NCBI GenBank assembly: GCA_029948255.1
Contig: JALIZF010001476.1
Location: 248,001 to 312,000 of the forward strand
Direction of reading: 5' to 3'
DNA from: Telmatactis stephensoni
Lineage: Eukaryota; Cnidaria; Anthozoa; Actiniaria; Isophelliidae
Length of the DNA stretch: 64,000 nucleotides
In this document: piece by piece, positions 53,201-63,960 of the stretch
Numbering within the stretch: the first letter of the stretch is position 1
Layout: each line of letters opens with the position of its first letter
Notes under the pieces: generated by a model
Database searches by the model: none
What the model saw: only the letters and a program-made list of their open reading frames with translations
Told to the model about the DNA's origin: nothing
Position numbers and translations under genes: made by a program

Positions 53201-53745
53201 GAAGACGCCATTGGTCTACCACATCAAAAGTGTTGAAGATATCTTTCAACTTATTGGAGCTGTCTCTGTCGGTGTAATCCGACAGAACATTAGATCTATC
53301 CAGGGAACGTTCAAAGACAGAATTAAAGTCTCCGGCCAAGAAAGTAGGAATTGAAGGATCTGAAAAAAGCTTTAAATTATCAAAAAGGGTGCTTCTCCAC
53401 ATTTTGATTAGGAGCATAAATAGAACAGATACGAAAAGTATGGAAGCAAGACTTCAGCTGGAGTTGAAGAAACCGACCATCCTGAGAAGACCAAGAATCC
53501 TCAAGAGAAAAAGCAGATGAAAAAAGAATTGCAACCCCAGAGGAGTGGTTTGAACCGTTAGAGGTTACAAAAGAAAAATTCGAGTTTTTTAACCATGACG
53601 ACATAATGGAGTCGTCGATCAGATGCGTCTCTTGGAGACAGATGACGGCAGGGAGAGAATTAAAACTAGAAAACCAATGCAAAAGGCTATCTCTCTTTAA
53701 CGGGTCATTGAGACCGTTAACGTTAAGAGATAGAAAAAGAGACAT
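50251..53745 (-). pseudogene. Tx1/L1-like LINE ORF2 (endonuclease-RT), three frameshifts
   Basis: ATG at 53745: SLFLSLNVNGLNDPLKRDSL, ICLQETHL; shift near 53390 in an A/T run; FLAGDFNSVFERSLDRS, SRIDFFGVPKV, PYSDHCATSIAI, SWWDIGKSEIKSMSIKFCSY, linker, AECFWALKGMAKNKIPGPDG; shift near 52170-52210; RPITLLNDDYKIAS, SLDQEKAFDRVDWDF, SRGVRQGCPLSPLLYVI, QYADDTTIYIT (catalytic YADD intact), CLGVKIGPNLPL; a last shift near 50480 before SYVLNLVKFFIWLSHNN. All RT motifs are present, and the breaks sit in homopolymers, so recent activity or assembly error are both possible. Confidence 0.88.
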
Positions 53746-54322
53746 GATGATCAAAAAGGGGAGAGATGACATAATGGTTCAAAAAAGAAAACTTTAAAAT
53801 GAAAAAAAGGATTAACATACTGTAACCAGTTATCCAAACCAACTCTTTGAAGGGGCCACACAGTTAGGATTATAAAGTAAAAAAAAGATTACTGACATAA
53901 CCATTTAACCGAACCATATGGCTCTTCGGTGGAGTCACACATTTAGGATAAAAGGTTATAAGCATTTTAAAGTGAGTTAATAAACAACAAATTACATAAC
54001 CAGTTATCCGAACCATATGACCCTTCATTGGAGCCATACGGTTGGGATAAAAGGTTACAAACATTCTAAAATAAATAAATAAAAGAACTTTGATATAACT
54101 AGTTATCCGAACCATATATGGCCCTTCATTGGGGCCATACGGTTGGGACAAAAAGTTACACACATTACACAATAGGAAAACAAAGACCTAAAAAAACAGG
54201 CAAAAATGAAAAACAGAGGACATTTATCAAAGTCCTCGGACAAAATTTCACATTTTTAGTCTCCATCATGAGACAACAAAAAGGAAAATGATGGTAGAAA
54301 TACAAAAAGACAAAAAAGGGGG
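53746..54322 (-). repeat. Inter-ORF spacer with four ~100-bp direct repeats
   Basis: ccagttatcc(g)aacca-type starts at 53826, 53901, 54000 and 54100, each followed by cttcattgg(a/g)gccatacgg and ggataaaaggttac. The analogous spacer of the next LINE has its own version. Confidence 0.85.
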
Positions 54323-55696
54323 TTAATGTTTACGACCAGACGTGGTCTTTACAGGACGTGTCGCCTTTCTGGCCGGAGGCCCGTTATTAGATGTTACTTT
54401 TTTATTCTTACTTTTGGGCATAGCCTGTACTATCTGTTTCGGAGAAATGTGCTTAAGTTTAGAGGCAACAGTTGAAAACAGTTCAGGCGTTGCAAACATA
54501 TCTGGGGAAGAGGATGGCCCATCCTTCCCTACATCAGGAGAGTCAAAGCCAGCGGACTCAGGGATGGCTTCTATGTCCATATCATTGTGGGGGTCCTGAT
54601 TACCCTCGTCGTCAGCGCAACCTTCATCCACCACTTCCAGATCTTCGTCATTGTTCAAAGCAGCCAAACGATTTTGGGAGTGGTGTGCAGACAAGGGAAG
54701 TCTGCGATCCGCTATTTTATCCAGAAAAGGCATATCACTAATATTGTAATCGGAATTCAGAAGAGAGCACTCGACAGTGCCCTCAAAGGGATGAGCTGCA
54801 GGACCCTGCGGTTTCTTCTTCTTAGGAGACTGGCTCGGTGGTGCATCCCGTTTCTTGGAACCAGCTGGAGAGGGATTAGTGCCAGCTGGCAAACCGGATG
54901 GTTCGGAAACGGGAGGAGGAGTGACAGCAACAGGAGGAGCAGGAGAAATGGGAGGATCGGGGTCTGAAGCAATGACGTCCAAAGGCTCCACTGGGATGGA
55001 AGGGGAACCAGCTGGAGGAGCATTAACAGCATCCGGACCACCGGTGGAAGCCAGAAGAGTGACAGTGGAACCCCATGGTCTGGAACAATCCCGGGCCAAA
55101 TGTTGGTCAGAACCACAACGGATGCAAAGATTGTTGATTTTGAAGTTACAATTTTTAATGGCATGCCCCCATCTGTTACAATGGTGGCAGCACATCCTCT
55201 GCCCACGATAACGAAGATAGGCGGGGTATTTACCCACCATAATAAGTGAAGGGATGTCGCGGATGATTTTCATATCGACCACCCTGTCACCATTCCAAAG
55301 ATTGTCTTCTAGAGAATGATGCACAAAAAACACCCCACCAAATTCAGACATACGGTCAGAAAGTGTCATGTCAGACACTTCAGCCGGGAGGTTACGAATT
55401 GTTACTTTTGTCGACTTCGGGGCCGACTCAAAAAAATCAAAATGATGCCCCTTATAAGAAATACCAGCGGATAACAGATGATCCCTATAGTATTCACCAC
55501 CAGCTTTAAAGGTGCAGTCGAAGTTAGTCGCCGAAAGCTTCTGGAAACAAAAAATTGAGTCTTTCGGAACTACATCCACAATTTCTTGCAAGATTTCGGC
55601 CCTAGTTGGAAATAGGCCATCAACGTGAAACTTCTTTGGAAGTCTCAGGGAGACAGAGAGAGGTCGTTCGACCGAGTAACTCGAAGAAGCAACCAT
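54323..55696 (-). CDS. Tx1-like LINE ORF1, intact, two zinc knuckles
   Basis: 457 residues from the ATG at 55696 (MVASSSYSVERPL). The GTG 24 bp upstream is not needed. Residues ~10-130: RRM-like RNA-binding core (KVTIRNLPAEVSD). Knuckle 1 CHHCNRWGHAIKNC at residues 170-183 and knuckle 2 CIRCGSDQHLARDC at 191-204, both with full CCHC ligands. Then a Pro-rich linker, an acidic segment and a basic tail (KKVTSNNGPPARKATRPVKT). The protein coats LINE RNA as an RNP. It is the only full-length, unbroken ORF1 in the window and pairs with the ORF2 at 50.3-53.7 kb. Confidence 0.9.
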   Translation of the reverse strand: MVASSSYSVERPLSVSLRLPKKFHVDGLFPTRAEILQEIVDVVPKDSIFCFQKLSATNFDCTFKAGGEYYRDHLLSAGISYKGHHFDFFESAPKSTKVTIRNLPAEVSDMTLSDRMSEFGGVFFVHHSLEDNLWNGDRVVDMKIIRDIPSLIMVGKYPAYLRYRGQRMCCHHCNRWGHAIKNCNFKINNLCIRCGSDQHLARDCSRPWGSTVTLLASTGGPDAVNAPPAGSPSIPVEPLDVIASDPDPPISPAPPVAVTPPPVSEPSGLPAGTNPSPAGSKKRDAPPSQSPKKKKPQGPAAHPFEGTVECSLLNSDYNISDMPFLDKIADRRLPLSAHHSQNRLAALNNDEDLEVVDEGCADDEGNQDPHNDMDIEAIPESAGFDSPDVGKDGPSSSPDMFATPELFSTVASKLKHISPKQIVQAMPKSKNKKVTSNNGPPARKATRPVKTTSGRKH

Positions 55697-56201
55697 TTTA
55701 AAGTAAGGGGAAAAAGGCACAGAGGCCAGGCCAAAAGGCCGTGAAAAAAGAGACCACAGGCTCTAGAGATGAAAAAACCGGTATACTTACAATCGTCTAG
55801 TTCACGCTTTGCTGTATATTCAGTGACCAATCCAAGAAGGACCAGCGATTCTTACCACAGGAATCAGGAAATCCAATCCCGCGTCAGGTAAGTTTTTTTT
55901 TATATTTTAAGGGGGAAACCACAAGGGAATCCCAAATGACAAAAACAGAAACTAACAGAAACCAGACAGTTAATAAAACGGAAACCAATGACAGAGACAT
56001 AACAAAAACCTGACACGTAAGAAACTAACCTAGGGGAGGCATATGAAAACTAGGGCGTCAACTCTCAAAAGGGTGACCAAAAAAAAAATTATGGTTTAAA
56101 TATTAAATTTTAATTTTAAAAGTTAGGACAATTGAAAAAACAGATAACACCAGTACAACCAATGAAGGAGACCAGTCCATCTGGAAAAGGAGAAGAAAGA
56201 A
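55697..56201 (-). promoter_or_regulatory. Inter-LINE junction module 2
   Basis: Same order of blocks as module 3: ggccaggccaaaaggcc, accggtatacttacaa, ggaccagcgattcttacc, gcgtcaggtaagttt (55881), acctgacacgtaag, cctaggggagg, ggcgtcaactctc (56054), then an AT-rich tract. The minus-strand donor here is weakened to aggttagt. Confidence 0.65.
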
Positions 56202-59200
56202 TCAGACATTTGCCCAAAATTTGCCCATGACGTTCCAACATCTAGCAAAAAAACGTTTACGGGAGTCAGATTTAAACCGCTTCTGAAAGATAGGAAGGAA
56301 AAAGAATAAACGCTTACGAACAGAGGAGACTACATCGAGAGGAGATGGATCAACTTGACGAAAACGGAAGTCGTTACGAGAAATCCAGATGAAAAATTTA
56401 ACCAGGTTCAAGACATACGAGAAGACAGGGGAGAACAATCTCACATTCATCGGAGTCAAAACCAAAAAGAAGATGACGGACTTGAAGACTGGGGACACAA
56501 AGGAGTAATTGCAAAGAAAACAGGGCGAATCTCAGCAAGGACAGATTGAGCAAGAAAACATTCGTAAAAAAGGTGAGCAGGAGTCTCCAGTGGAGCCCCA
56601 CAGAAACAGTGAGGGTCCACAGCCATTCCAAAAGAAACTAAACGATCGGCAGTATACAGAACTGCCATGGGCAATCTTCCATGAAAGATCAATAACAGCC
56701 CTGTCAAGGGGCATAGTATGGATGGTCTTCCAAGTGGAGGACCAGTACAAAGGGCCAAAAAAGGGGAGAAATTTGCCAATACAGTGTGGACGGACAGAGA
56801 GATCCTTTTTAAGGATCGAGTAAAAAAGTTTGGTCGAACAAGAAGGGATGGGTCGCTTTTCACCAGTCTCACTATCGGGTAGGAAGGCAGAGCCATTAAT
56901 TACGCGACCACCAATGTAGGCCCAGGAGTTAACGATAGAGGCAAAGAAAGGAGGCAAACTGTCGTAGACATAAAAGGCAGGGAAAGAGAAAACCTCCATA
57001 GAGGAAACTCCCAAGTGGTGATGGACAAAGAAATCGAAAAAACAAGACCATTTACTAGGGGAAAGAAAGTAACGTTTAACCCACTGGATGTGTAGAGCCA
57101 TGATTTTCAGCATTAACCAACATTAACCACATTAAAGCCACCAGCGGTTTTATCCAGGTACATAGTATTCCGAGCGACCAATTCCTTCTTGTTGGACCAG
57201 ATGAATTTGAAGAGCACGGAGTTTATATCGGACAGGAGAGACTTGTTTAGTGGAAGGACAGAACCAACATACCACAGGCCAGAAAGGCCTAGAGCATTTG
57301 CTACCAGAGCCTTTCCGTGAAAAGATAAACAGCGCTGCTGCCAGAGATTGAGCACACTCTCTAAGGAGCCAATTCGATCAGCCCAATTAGTGGAAAGAGG
57401 AAGATTGGGAACAATTTTAACACCAAGACAATTAATGGATTCACTGGACCAGAGAAGAGGAATAGGGGAGTCCAGTCGGCCCGACCAAAGGCCAAGCCAA
57501 AGCTCTTTCGATTTAGTCTGGTTTAATTTAGAACCAGAGGCTCTTTCATAGATTGAATCAAGGCCTGGATTCAATTAAGGCCTGGAACGAATCATCCGAG
57601 GTAATGCAAATGGTTGTATCATCAGTATACTGTACAATCTTGAAAGATTCAGAATTCATTCCTGGAAGGGGAAGACCTTTGATTGTAGGGCAAGCTCTGA
57701 TGTTGGCACTCAGAACCTCAGCGGTTATGATGTACAGGAGGGGCGACAAGGGACAACCTTGGCGCACACCACGCGAAAGAGTAAAGAAAGGAGTGAAAAA
57801 AACATTAACTTGAACAGAGGCCTGTGGTTGATTGTAGAAAGTAGAGATCCATTGAATAAAGGAAGGGCCAAAACCCATAGTACGGAGAGTGGCCAAGAGA
57901 AAGTCCCAGTCAACTCTATCAAAAGCTTTCTCTTGGTCGAGGGAGACAAAGGCGGCAGGTAGGTTACATAGAGAGACATAATCAGCGGCAGATTGAAGAA
58001 GAGCGACAGATTCGCCAATGAAGCGACCGGGGACATTTGCTGATTGATCAGAGGAGATGATAGACGAGATCACTTTCAGGAGTCTACCGCAGATAGCCCT
58101 TGAGGCAATTTTATAATCGACATTAAGAAGGGAGATAGGCCGCCAGTTCTTATGCAACCGCAAGTCACCTTTTTTAGGAACTAGAGTTATGATCCCCCAG
58201 CATTGCGATACCAACAGAAGACCAGAGCTATGAGCATCGTTAAGAACAGAGAGGAGATCCTTACCAAGAAGGTCCCAAAAACACAAGTAAAATTCGGCAG
58301 GAAGGCCATCAAGACCAAGAGTTTTATTCCTAGCCATGCCTTTTAAAGCATCGAAACATTCAGCAGACGAGAGAGGACCTTCACAACGTTGAGAGTCTAC
58401 AGAGGAAAGAGAAGAAGGGAGGGATGTAAGAAGCCTCCTTTGCAACTCCTCATCCGTCTGGGTCTTGCAAAATAATTCTTTATAAAAAGACTCCCAAGCA
58501 TTCAAAAGGCCATTAGTATCAGAGACTTCAACATTCTGGTCATTTTTAATGGAAAATATGGTGTTGGAGAGACGTTGCTTTCGACAGCATTTAAAGAAAA
58601 AAGAAGTAGAGGATTCACCTTCTTCCACCCATTTCACACGCGATCTGACATGCAACCCTTCAACTTCAAGTTTGTCAAGTGCGGCAAGGTCCGATAGGCA
58701 CTCTTTGTAAGATGCTAGAACAGAGGAGTCCCCCTGATCTAGCAAGGTTTTCAAAGAAGAAATCTTAGAATCTAAAAAGGATCTTTTAAGGCGACGTCGT
58801 TTGGCTCGGTCTGAACAGAATTTAATAGTAGTTAAATTAGATTAGATCTGATCTTAGATTTGATCTCAAGCTTGCCTGCATCCCACCAAGAGGACAAAGA
58901 AGAAAAGTCCTGTTTACGAGTTACCCAGACTTTCCAGAAATTACTAATCAGGTCGATGTAGTCGGGATCTTCTAGAATGCTAACATTTAACTTCCAGAAG
59001 CTGGGTCCATATTTAACAGAAGAGGGAAGGTTAATAGAGACGGAAACGGCACAATGATCGGAGTAAGGACAAGAGATCAATTGTGCCTTAAGGACAAAGG
59101 AATACCAAATAGTGGGGACTCCTAGAAAGTCAATACGAGAAGCGGAAGAACCATCAGGTTTAAAGTAAGTGAAGGATTTCTCATTAGGATGCAGAACACG

Positions 59201-59740
59201 CCATTGATCAACGACATCAAAGGTTTTAAAAAGATCCTTGAGCTTACCGGAACTATCCCGATCAACATGGTTGGTCAAGGTGACTGACCTATCCAAAGCC
59301 CTCTCGAACACAGAGTTAAAATCCCCAGCCAAAAAGGTGGGGATAGAAGGATCAGAAAAGGAAGAAATATTCTCAAAAAAGGGATGCTTCTGTGAATTTT
59401 GGTTAGGTGCATAGATGGAGCAAATATGAAAGGAGTGAAAATCAGATTTCAATTGAAGCTCAAGAAAGCGACCATCACTATCAGACCAGGAATTTTCAAT
59501 AGAGAAGACAGAAGAAAAAAGGATTGCCACACCAGCTGAGTGATTGGTACCATGCGAGGTGGCAAAGGAAAAGCCAGAGTTGGATAACCAAGAAGTCAAA
59601 GAAGCATCGTCAGTTAGGTGAGTTTCTTGTAAACAAATAACAGAGGGCTTAGGATGAAAGGAGCTGAACCAGTGAAGAAGTCTGTCTCTCTTGGAAGGGT
59701 CGTTAAGACCATTCACATTCAAAGTTAAAAAGAGAGACAT
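56202..59740 (-). pseudogene. Tx1/L1-like LINE ORF2, several lesions, YTDD core
   Basis: ATG at 59740: SLFLTLNVNGLNDPSKRDRL, ICLQETHLTD, FLAGDFNSVFERALDRS, SRIDFLGVPTIW, PYSDHCAVSVSI (complete endonuclease). Broken at ~58830 by a short repeated attag/gatct insertion; linker VKWVEEGESSTSFFFKCC, RPISLLNVDYKIASRAI, SLDQEKAFDRVDWDF, RGVRQGCPLSPLLYII; the catalytic box reads QYTDDTTICIT, Ala to Thr. A ~17-bp duplication of aaggcctgga(t/a).. at 57555-57580, a triplicated cattaac at 57105-57125 and a shift near 56520 cause further breaks. The C-terminal CCHC-like CFCGAPLETPAHLFYEC is present. Confidence 0.85.
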
Positions 59741-60478
59741 TATTAGGAGAGCTTGAGAAAAATCAATCAAGAAATGCAAAAAAAATTAATTAAGTTTTTA
59801 TCAGACACAAAAACCTATATATATTATTTTAAAGACGCCAGCATAACAAGGTATGGACATCCAGAGACCCAGTATTAAGGTCAAAGGATATGCATGATAA
59901 GTTAGGCTAGCATTGACATAACATGATACCATATTTATATAACAAAAAGGTGTATAACCAGTTATACACATCCAGGGGCCCACTATTGGAGTCGAAGGAT
60001 ATGCATAACAGGCAAAACCAATATTAACATACGAAATAAACATTATGACCATTATAAACAAGGAGTACATTGTCTCCAGAATTTGGCAACCTTCATTGGG
60101 TTGACAAATTAAGGAGATGGGGGGGGGGGGGGGGGGACAACTTTGAAACTAAATAAACTCTCTCCAGAATTTGGCAACCACCAATGAGTTGACAAATTAA
60201 GGAGGAATAAGCAAGAAACAAGAGACAAATGGATATACATATTTCAAAAAACCCAACCAGGGATCACAGAATATGTATAACACGTTAATATACAAAACAA
60301 TTTAAAATACCAATCAGTTATACCTATTCCAGAACCCTTCATTGGGGCCACAGAATATGAGGTTAACATCATTTTAACAAAACATAAAAAAGAATTGACA
60401 AGATGGAAAAGGAAAAACTGTTGCAAACAGTTGAAAAAAATATGTTCCATCATGAGAAAGGGCAAAAACAAAAACTTT
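59741..60478 (-). repeat. Inter-ORF spacer with direct repeats and a G18 run
   Basis: gtatggacatccagagaccc / gttatacacatccaggggcc / cagttatacctattccagaa units (59850-60340) and a duplicated ctccagaatttggcaacc(59) block around a G run at 60119-60136. Counterpart of the spacer at 53746-54322. Confidence 0.75.
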
Positions 60479-61880
60479 AGGATTTGCGGCCAGACATAGT
60501 CTTGACAGGCCACGTAGCCTGTCTGGCCGGGGGGCCCAATGGCAAGAGAGACCTTTTTGGCCTTGCTCTTACTCTTAAACATGGCCTTAACAATTACTTT
60601 TGGAGTGATTTTAGCTATTACGGCAGCAGTTGAGCCAGAGGGGGTGAAAAGCTCAGGAGTGGAAGGAGGAAGAGGTGGGTGATCCTCTTGCGAGGCATTG
60701 GATGAGTCGATGTCAGTGGATTCGGGAATTGGTTCATCGATGTTGGTGTCATTATTCGGTTCCAAAACTTGGTCGCAATCCGCAGGGGCCTCAGAAGACC
60801 CCTTCAATGACCTCCAGCTCCTCATCATTAGACAGCGCAGTGAAACGGTTAGCCGAATGGTGAGTGGACAGGGGAGGCCTACGGTTGGAAATTTGGTCTA
60901 AGAACGGCATTTCGTTTATGTCGTATGAGGAGTTCAACAGAGAACACTCCACGGTCCCTTTGAAAGGATTCTTCTTTTTCCTTGGTTTGTAAGTACCCGG
61001 AGGCGCCTGGTTGCGCTTCTTTGAACCAGCTGGACGGACAGTGGATCCAGCTGGTGAACCGGACGGTTCGGAAGCGGACGCAGGCGCAGGAGAAGTAGGA
61101 CAGGACGGATCAGGTGGGGCAGCAGTAGTGTCGACAATGACATCCTCGTGGGTCGATTGGGCTTGGTACTGTTGGTTTCGCCCTCATCCTCAAGGACAGG
61201 CTGGACATCCTCAACCTCGCATTGTGCAGGGGGAGCGGAGACAGAGGAGCCCCACGGTCTTGAGCAGTCGGGGGTGAGGTGCTCAGCCGAGCCGCACCGA
61301 ATGCAAAGGTTGTTGGACTTATAGGTACAGTTCTTGACTATGTGCCCCCACCTATTACAGTGGTGACAACACAGTCGCTGGCCACAGTGTCGGACGTAAC
61401 TGGGGTACTTGCCCACCATGATGAGCGAGGGAATGTCTTTCCATATCTTCATATCCACAATACGATCTCCATTTCATAGCCCATCCTCCAATGAGTGGGA
61501 GATGTTGAAACCCCCCCCCCAAATTCCGACATACGGTCAGTGAGAGTCGGGTCAGAAACTTCGGCTGGAAGGTTCTTGACGGTAACCTTGGTCGACTTTG
61601 GGGCAACTCAAAAAAGTTGAGGTAGTAGCCTTTATAGGATATGCCCGATGACAAGAGCAGATTGCGTTGGGGCTCATGTCCAGCTTTAAAAGTGCAGTCA
61701 AAATTGGAGGCCGAGGGTTTTTGAAAGCAAAAAATTGAATCTTTAGACACAATTTGGAGGACTTCAAGTAGAATTTCGGCGCGACACGGAAAAACCCCTA
61801 TGTTTTTTATGAAGTCTTTTAGGCAGTCTCGGGGAGAATGAAAAAGGCCGTTCAACGGTATAACTTGGTGAAATCACCAT
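60479..61880 (-). pseudogene. Tx1-like LINE ORF1, frameshifted, two intact knuckles
   Basis: Reads from ~61880: FPCRAEILLEVLQIVSKDSI, NFDCTFKAGHE, then shifts; MKIWKDIPSLIMVGKYPSYV, knuckles CHHCNRWGHIVKNC and CIRCGSAEHLTPDC, Pro-rich linker, acidic part, and tail ending SGRKS. Breaks: a C-run at 61508-61518, a shift near 61160, another near 60800, and one at 60530 near the C-terminus. Confidence 0.8.
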
Positions 61881-62416
61881 GTTCGCAAAGCGACTTCAAA
61901 AAAATGGGAAAAAATAAGGCATGGAGGCCAGGCCAAAAAGCCGTAAAAAAAGAGACCCCGGGCTCTACTAGGCGGAGGGTTGAATCACGCAACGGCCTAG
62001 AGAGAGAAAATGCCGGTATACTTACAAACGTCTAGTTCAAGCTTTTCTGTCACTTGGTAGAACTAATTGGACCAGCACGAAATAGAAATCCCGCGTCAGG
62101 TAAGTTTTTTTATATTTTAAGGGGAAACCACTAGGGAATCCCGAAGACAAATAACGGAAACCAACAGAAACCAAACAATTAATAACATGGAAACCAGAGA
62201 CAAAAACATGACGAAGACCTGACGTGTACAAACTTACCTAGGGGAGGTTTGTGAAAAATAGGGCGTCAACTCTCGGAAAAGTGACAATTGAAATGAAAAT
62301 TTTAAATTTTAAGTTTTGACAATACATATTAAGTATTTAAGAATATTGTTAGGGGGAGAAAAAATTAAAGCAAAGTCACCCAGTAACGCAAGTTCAGTCA
62401 GTTAAGACCCGCGCAC
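61881..62416 (-). promoter_or_regulatory. Inter-LINE junction module 1
   Basis: gcgtcaggtaag at 62093 and ggcgtcaactctc at 62262. From 62262 on it matches module 3 closely (agtcacccagtaacgcaagt, tcagtcagttaag), unlike module 2, in line with the subfamily of the LINE whose 3' end it contains. Hairpin ctaggc...gcctag at 61967-62003. Confidence 0.65.
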
Positions 62417-63960
62417 TTAGGTGAAAAAGAAGAGAGGAGATTTAAACATTAGCCCAAAATTTGCCCATGACGTTCCAACATCTATTGAATGACGCTGACG
62501 AGTATCGGATTTGAAACATTTTTGAAAGATAGGAAGGAAAAATAACAAGCACCGTCTCACCGAGGAAATAACATCCTCGGGAGATGGGTCAGATTGACGA
62601 AAGCGGAAATTATTACGAGAGAGCCAGATGAAAAATTTAACGAGGTTTAAAACATAGGAAAAAACAGGAGGAACAATTTTACATTCGTCAGGGTCAAAAC
62701 CAAAAAGAAGATGACGAACCTGAAGATGAGGACACAAAGGGGTAACAGCAAGGACAATCTGGCGAATATCGGATAGGACAGATTGAGCAAGAAAACACTC
62801 GTAGAAAAGGTGAGCAGGAGTTTCCAGTGGAGCCCCACAAAAACAGTGAGGATCCACTGCCATACCAAAGGAAATAAGACGATCAGCGGTATAGAGAGCA
62901 CCATGGGCAATTTTCCATGAGAGGTCAACTACAGGCCTGTCCAGGGGCATGGCATGAATACCCTTCCAGGTGCAAGGCCAGTAGAGGGTACCATAAGAAG
63001 GAAGAAATTTCTCCATGCAGTGGACACTAGATGGAAGGTCCTTTTTGAGGATTGCATAGCAGGTCTTTGTTGAACAAGAGGAGATCGGTCTCCTGTCACC
63101 GGCATCATCATTAGGCAAGAAAGCAGAGCCATTTAGGACATAGCCACCAATGTAGGCCCAGGAGTTAAGGATAGAAGCAAAAAGGGGGGGAAGGTTATCA
63201 AGATATTATTAAGACACCTAAGTAATGATGGGTAAAAAAGTCAAAAAAACAACACCATTTGCTAGGAAAGAGGAAGTAACGTTTGACCCACTGAATGTGG
63301 AGGGCCATTATCTTGAACTCGACATTAACAACGTTAAATCCGCCAGAAAACTTATCTAAATACATGGCATTTCGGGAGACCAATTCCCTCTTGTTTGACC
63401 AGATGAACTTGAAAAGTGCCGAATTAACATCTTTCAGGAGGAGTTTATCAAGGGGCAGCAGTGTACCCACATACCATAGGCCAGAAAGACCAAGGACATT
63501 TGACACAAGGGCTTTACCCTGAAGAGACAAACAACGCTGTTGCCAAAGATTCAGCACATTTTCGAGCAAAGCAATTCTGTTGGACCAGTTAACAGCAAGG
63601 GGCAAGTTGGGCCAATCTTGACTCCAAGGCAGGGAATAAGTTCACTGGACCACTGATTCTGGGACACGCTCTGATATTTGCAGCTAAAACTTTAGCGGAG
63701 ATGACATAGAGAAGAGGAGAAAGGGGGCAACCCTGTCTAACTCCTCTTGAAAGAGTAAAAAAGGAAGTGAAGAAGCCATTAACCTGAACCGCAGCCTGGG
63801 GCTCATTATAAAAAGTCTTGACCCATTGTAGAAAGGAGGAGCCAAAGCCCATAGTATGAAGAGTGGCCAAGAGGAAGTCCCAGTCCACTCTATCAAAAGC
63901 TTTTTCCTGGTCTAGGGAAATAAAAGCAGCCGGAAGGTCACAGAGAGAAACATAATCCAC
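62417..63960 (-). pseudogene. Tx1/L1-like LINE ORF2, 3' part, running off the window
   Basis: RT piece SLDQEKAFDRVDWDF and SRGVRQGCPLSPLLYVI near the window end; a deletion of roughly 200 bp at 63640-63660 removes the YADD box (ACPRIS joins GPVNLFPAL in a shifted frame); a second deletion near 63200-63215; then the C-terminal domain with CFCGAPLETPAHLFYEC intact. 5' part lies beyond 64000. Confidence 0.83.

Larger units (their letters stand above)
50100..56080 (-). mobile_element. Tx1/L1-like LINE copy, near complete (about 6.0 kb)
   Basis: Comprises 5' leader, ORF1 54323-55696, repeat spacer, ORF2 50251-53745 and 3' UTR. Distance between equivalent junction points is exactly 6,000 bp (49881 to 55881). 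Borders are approximate. By eye the protein of its RT C-terminus is about 90% identical to that of the copy at 62.3 kb to the window end and clearly less like that of the copy between them. Confidence 0.8.
56090..62290 (-). mobile_element. Tx1/L1-like LINE copy of a second subfamily (about 6.2 kb)
   Basis: ORF1 60479-61880, spacer, ORF2 56202-59740. Junction-to-junction distance is 6,212 bp. More diverged from the copies on both sides than these are from each other. Confidence 0.78.

Noticed and set aside
54587..55211. Long plus-strand ORFs within LINE ORF1
   Set aside because: Antisense to an intact zinc-knuckle protein; composition mirrors its Pro-rich linker.
49690..61940. U2 snRNA similarity of ggccttttggcc in LINE leaders
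   Set aside because: A 12-base palindromic match only; neighbouring U2 sequence is absent.
49870..62110. U1 snRNA target for the LINE array, because aacttacctgacgcggg on the minus strand resembles the U1 5' end
   Set aside because: Similarity stops after the ~10 bases that any 5' splice-site complement shares; no U1 stem-loops or Sm site follow.
63295..63522. 75-residue plus-strand ORF, also present at 51135-51362
   Set aside because: Its recurrence follows from the two related LINE copies; antisense to the RT C-terminal domain.
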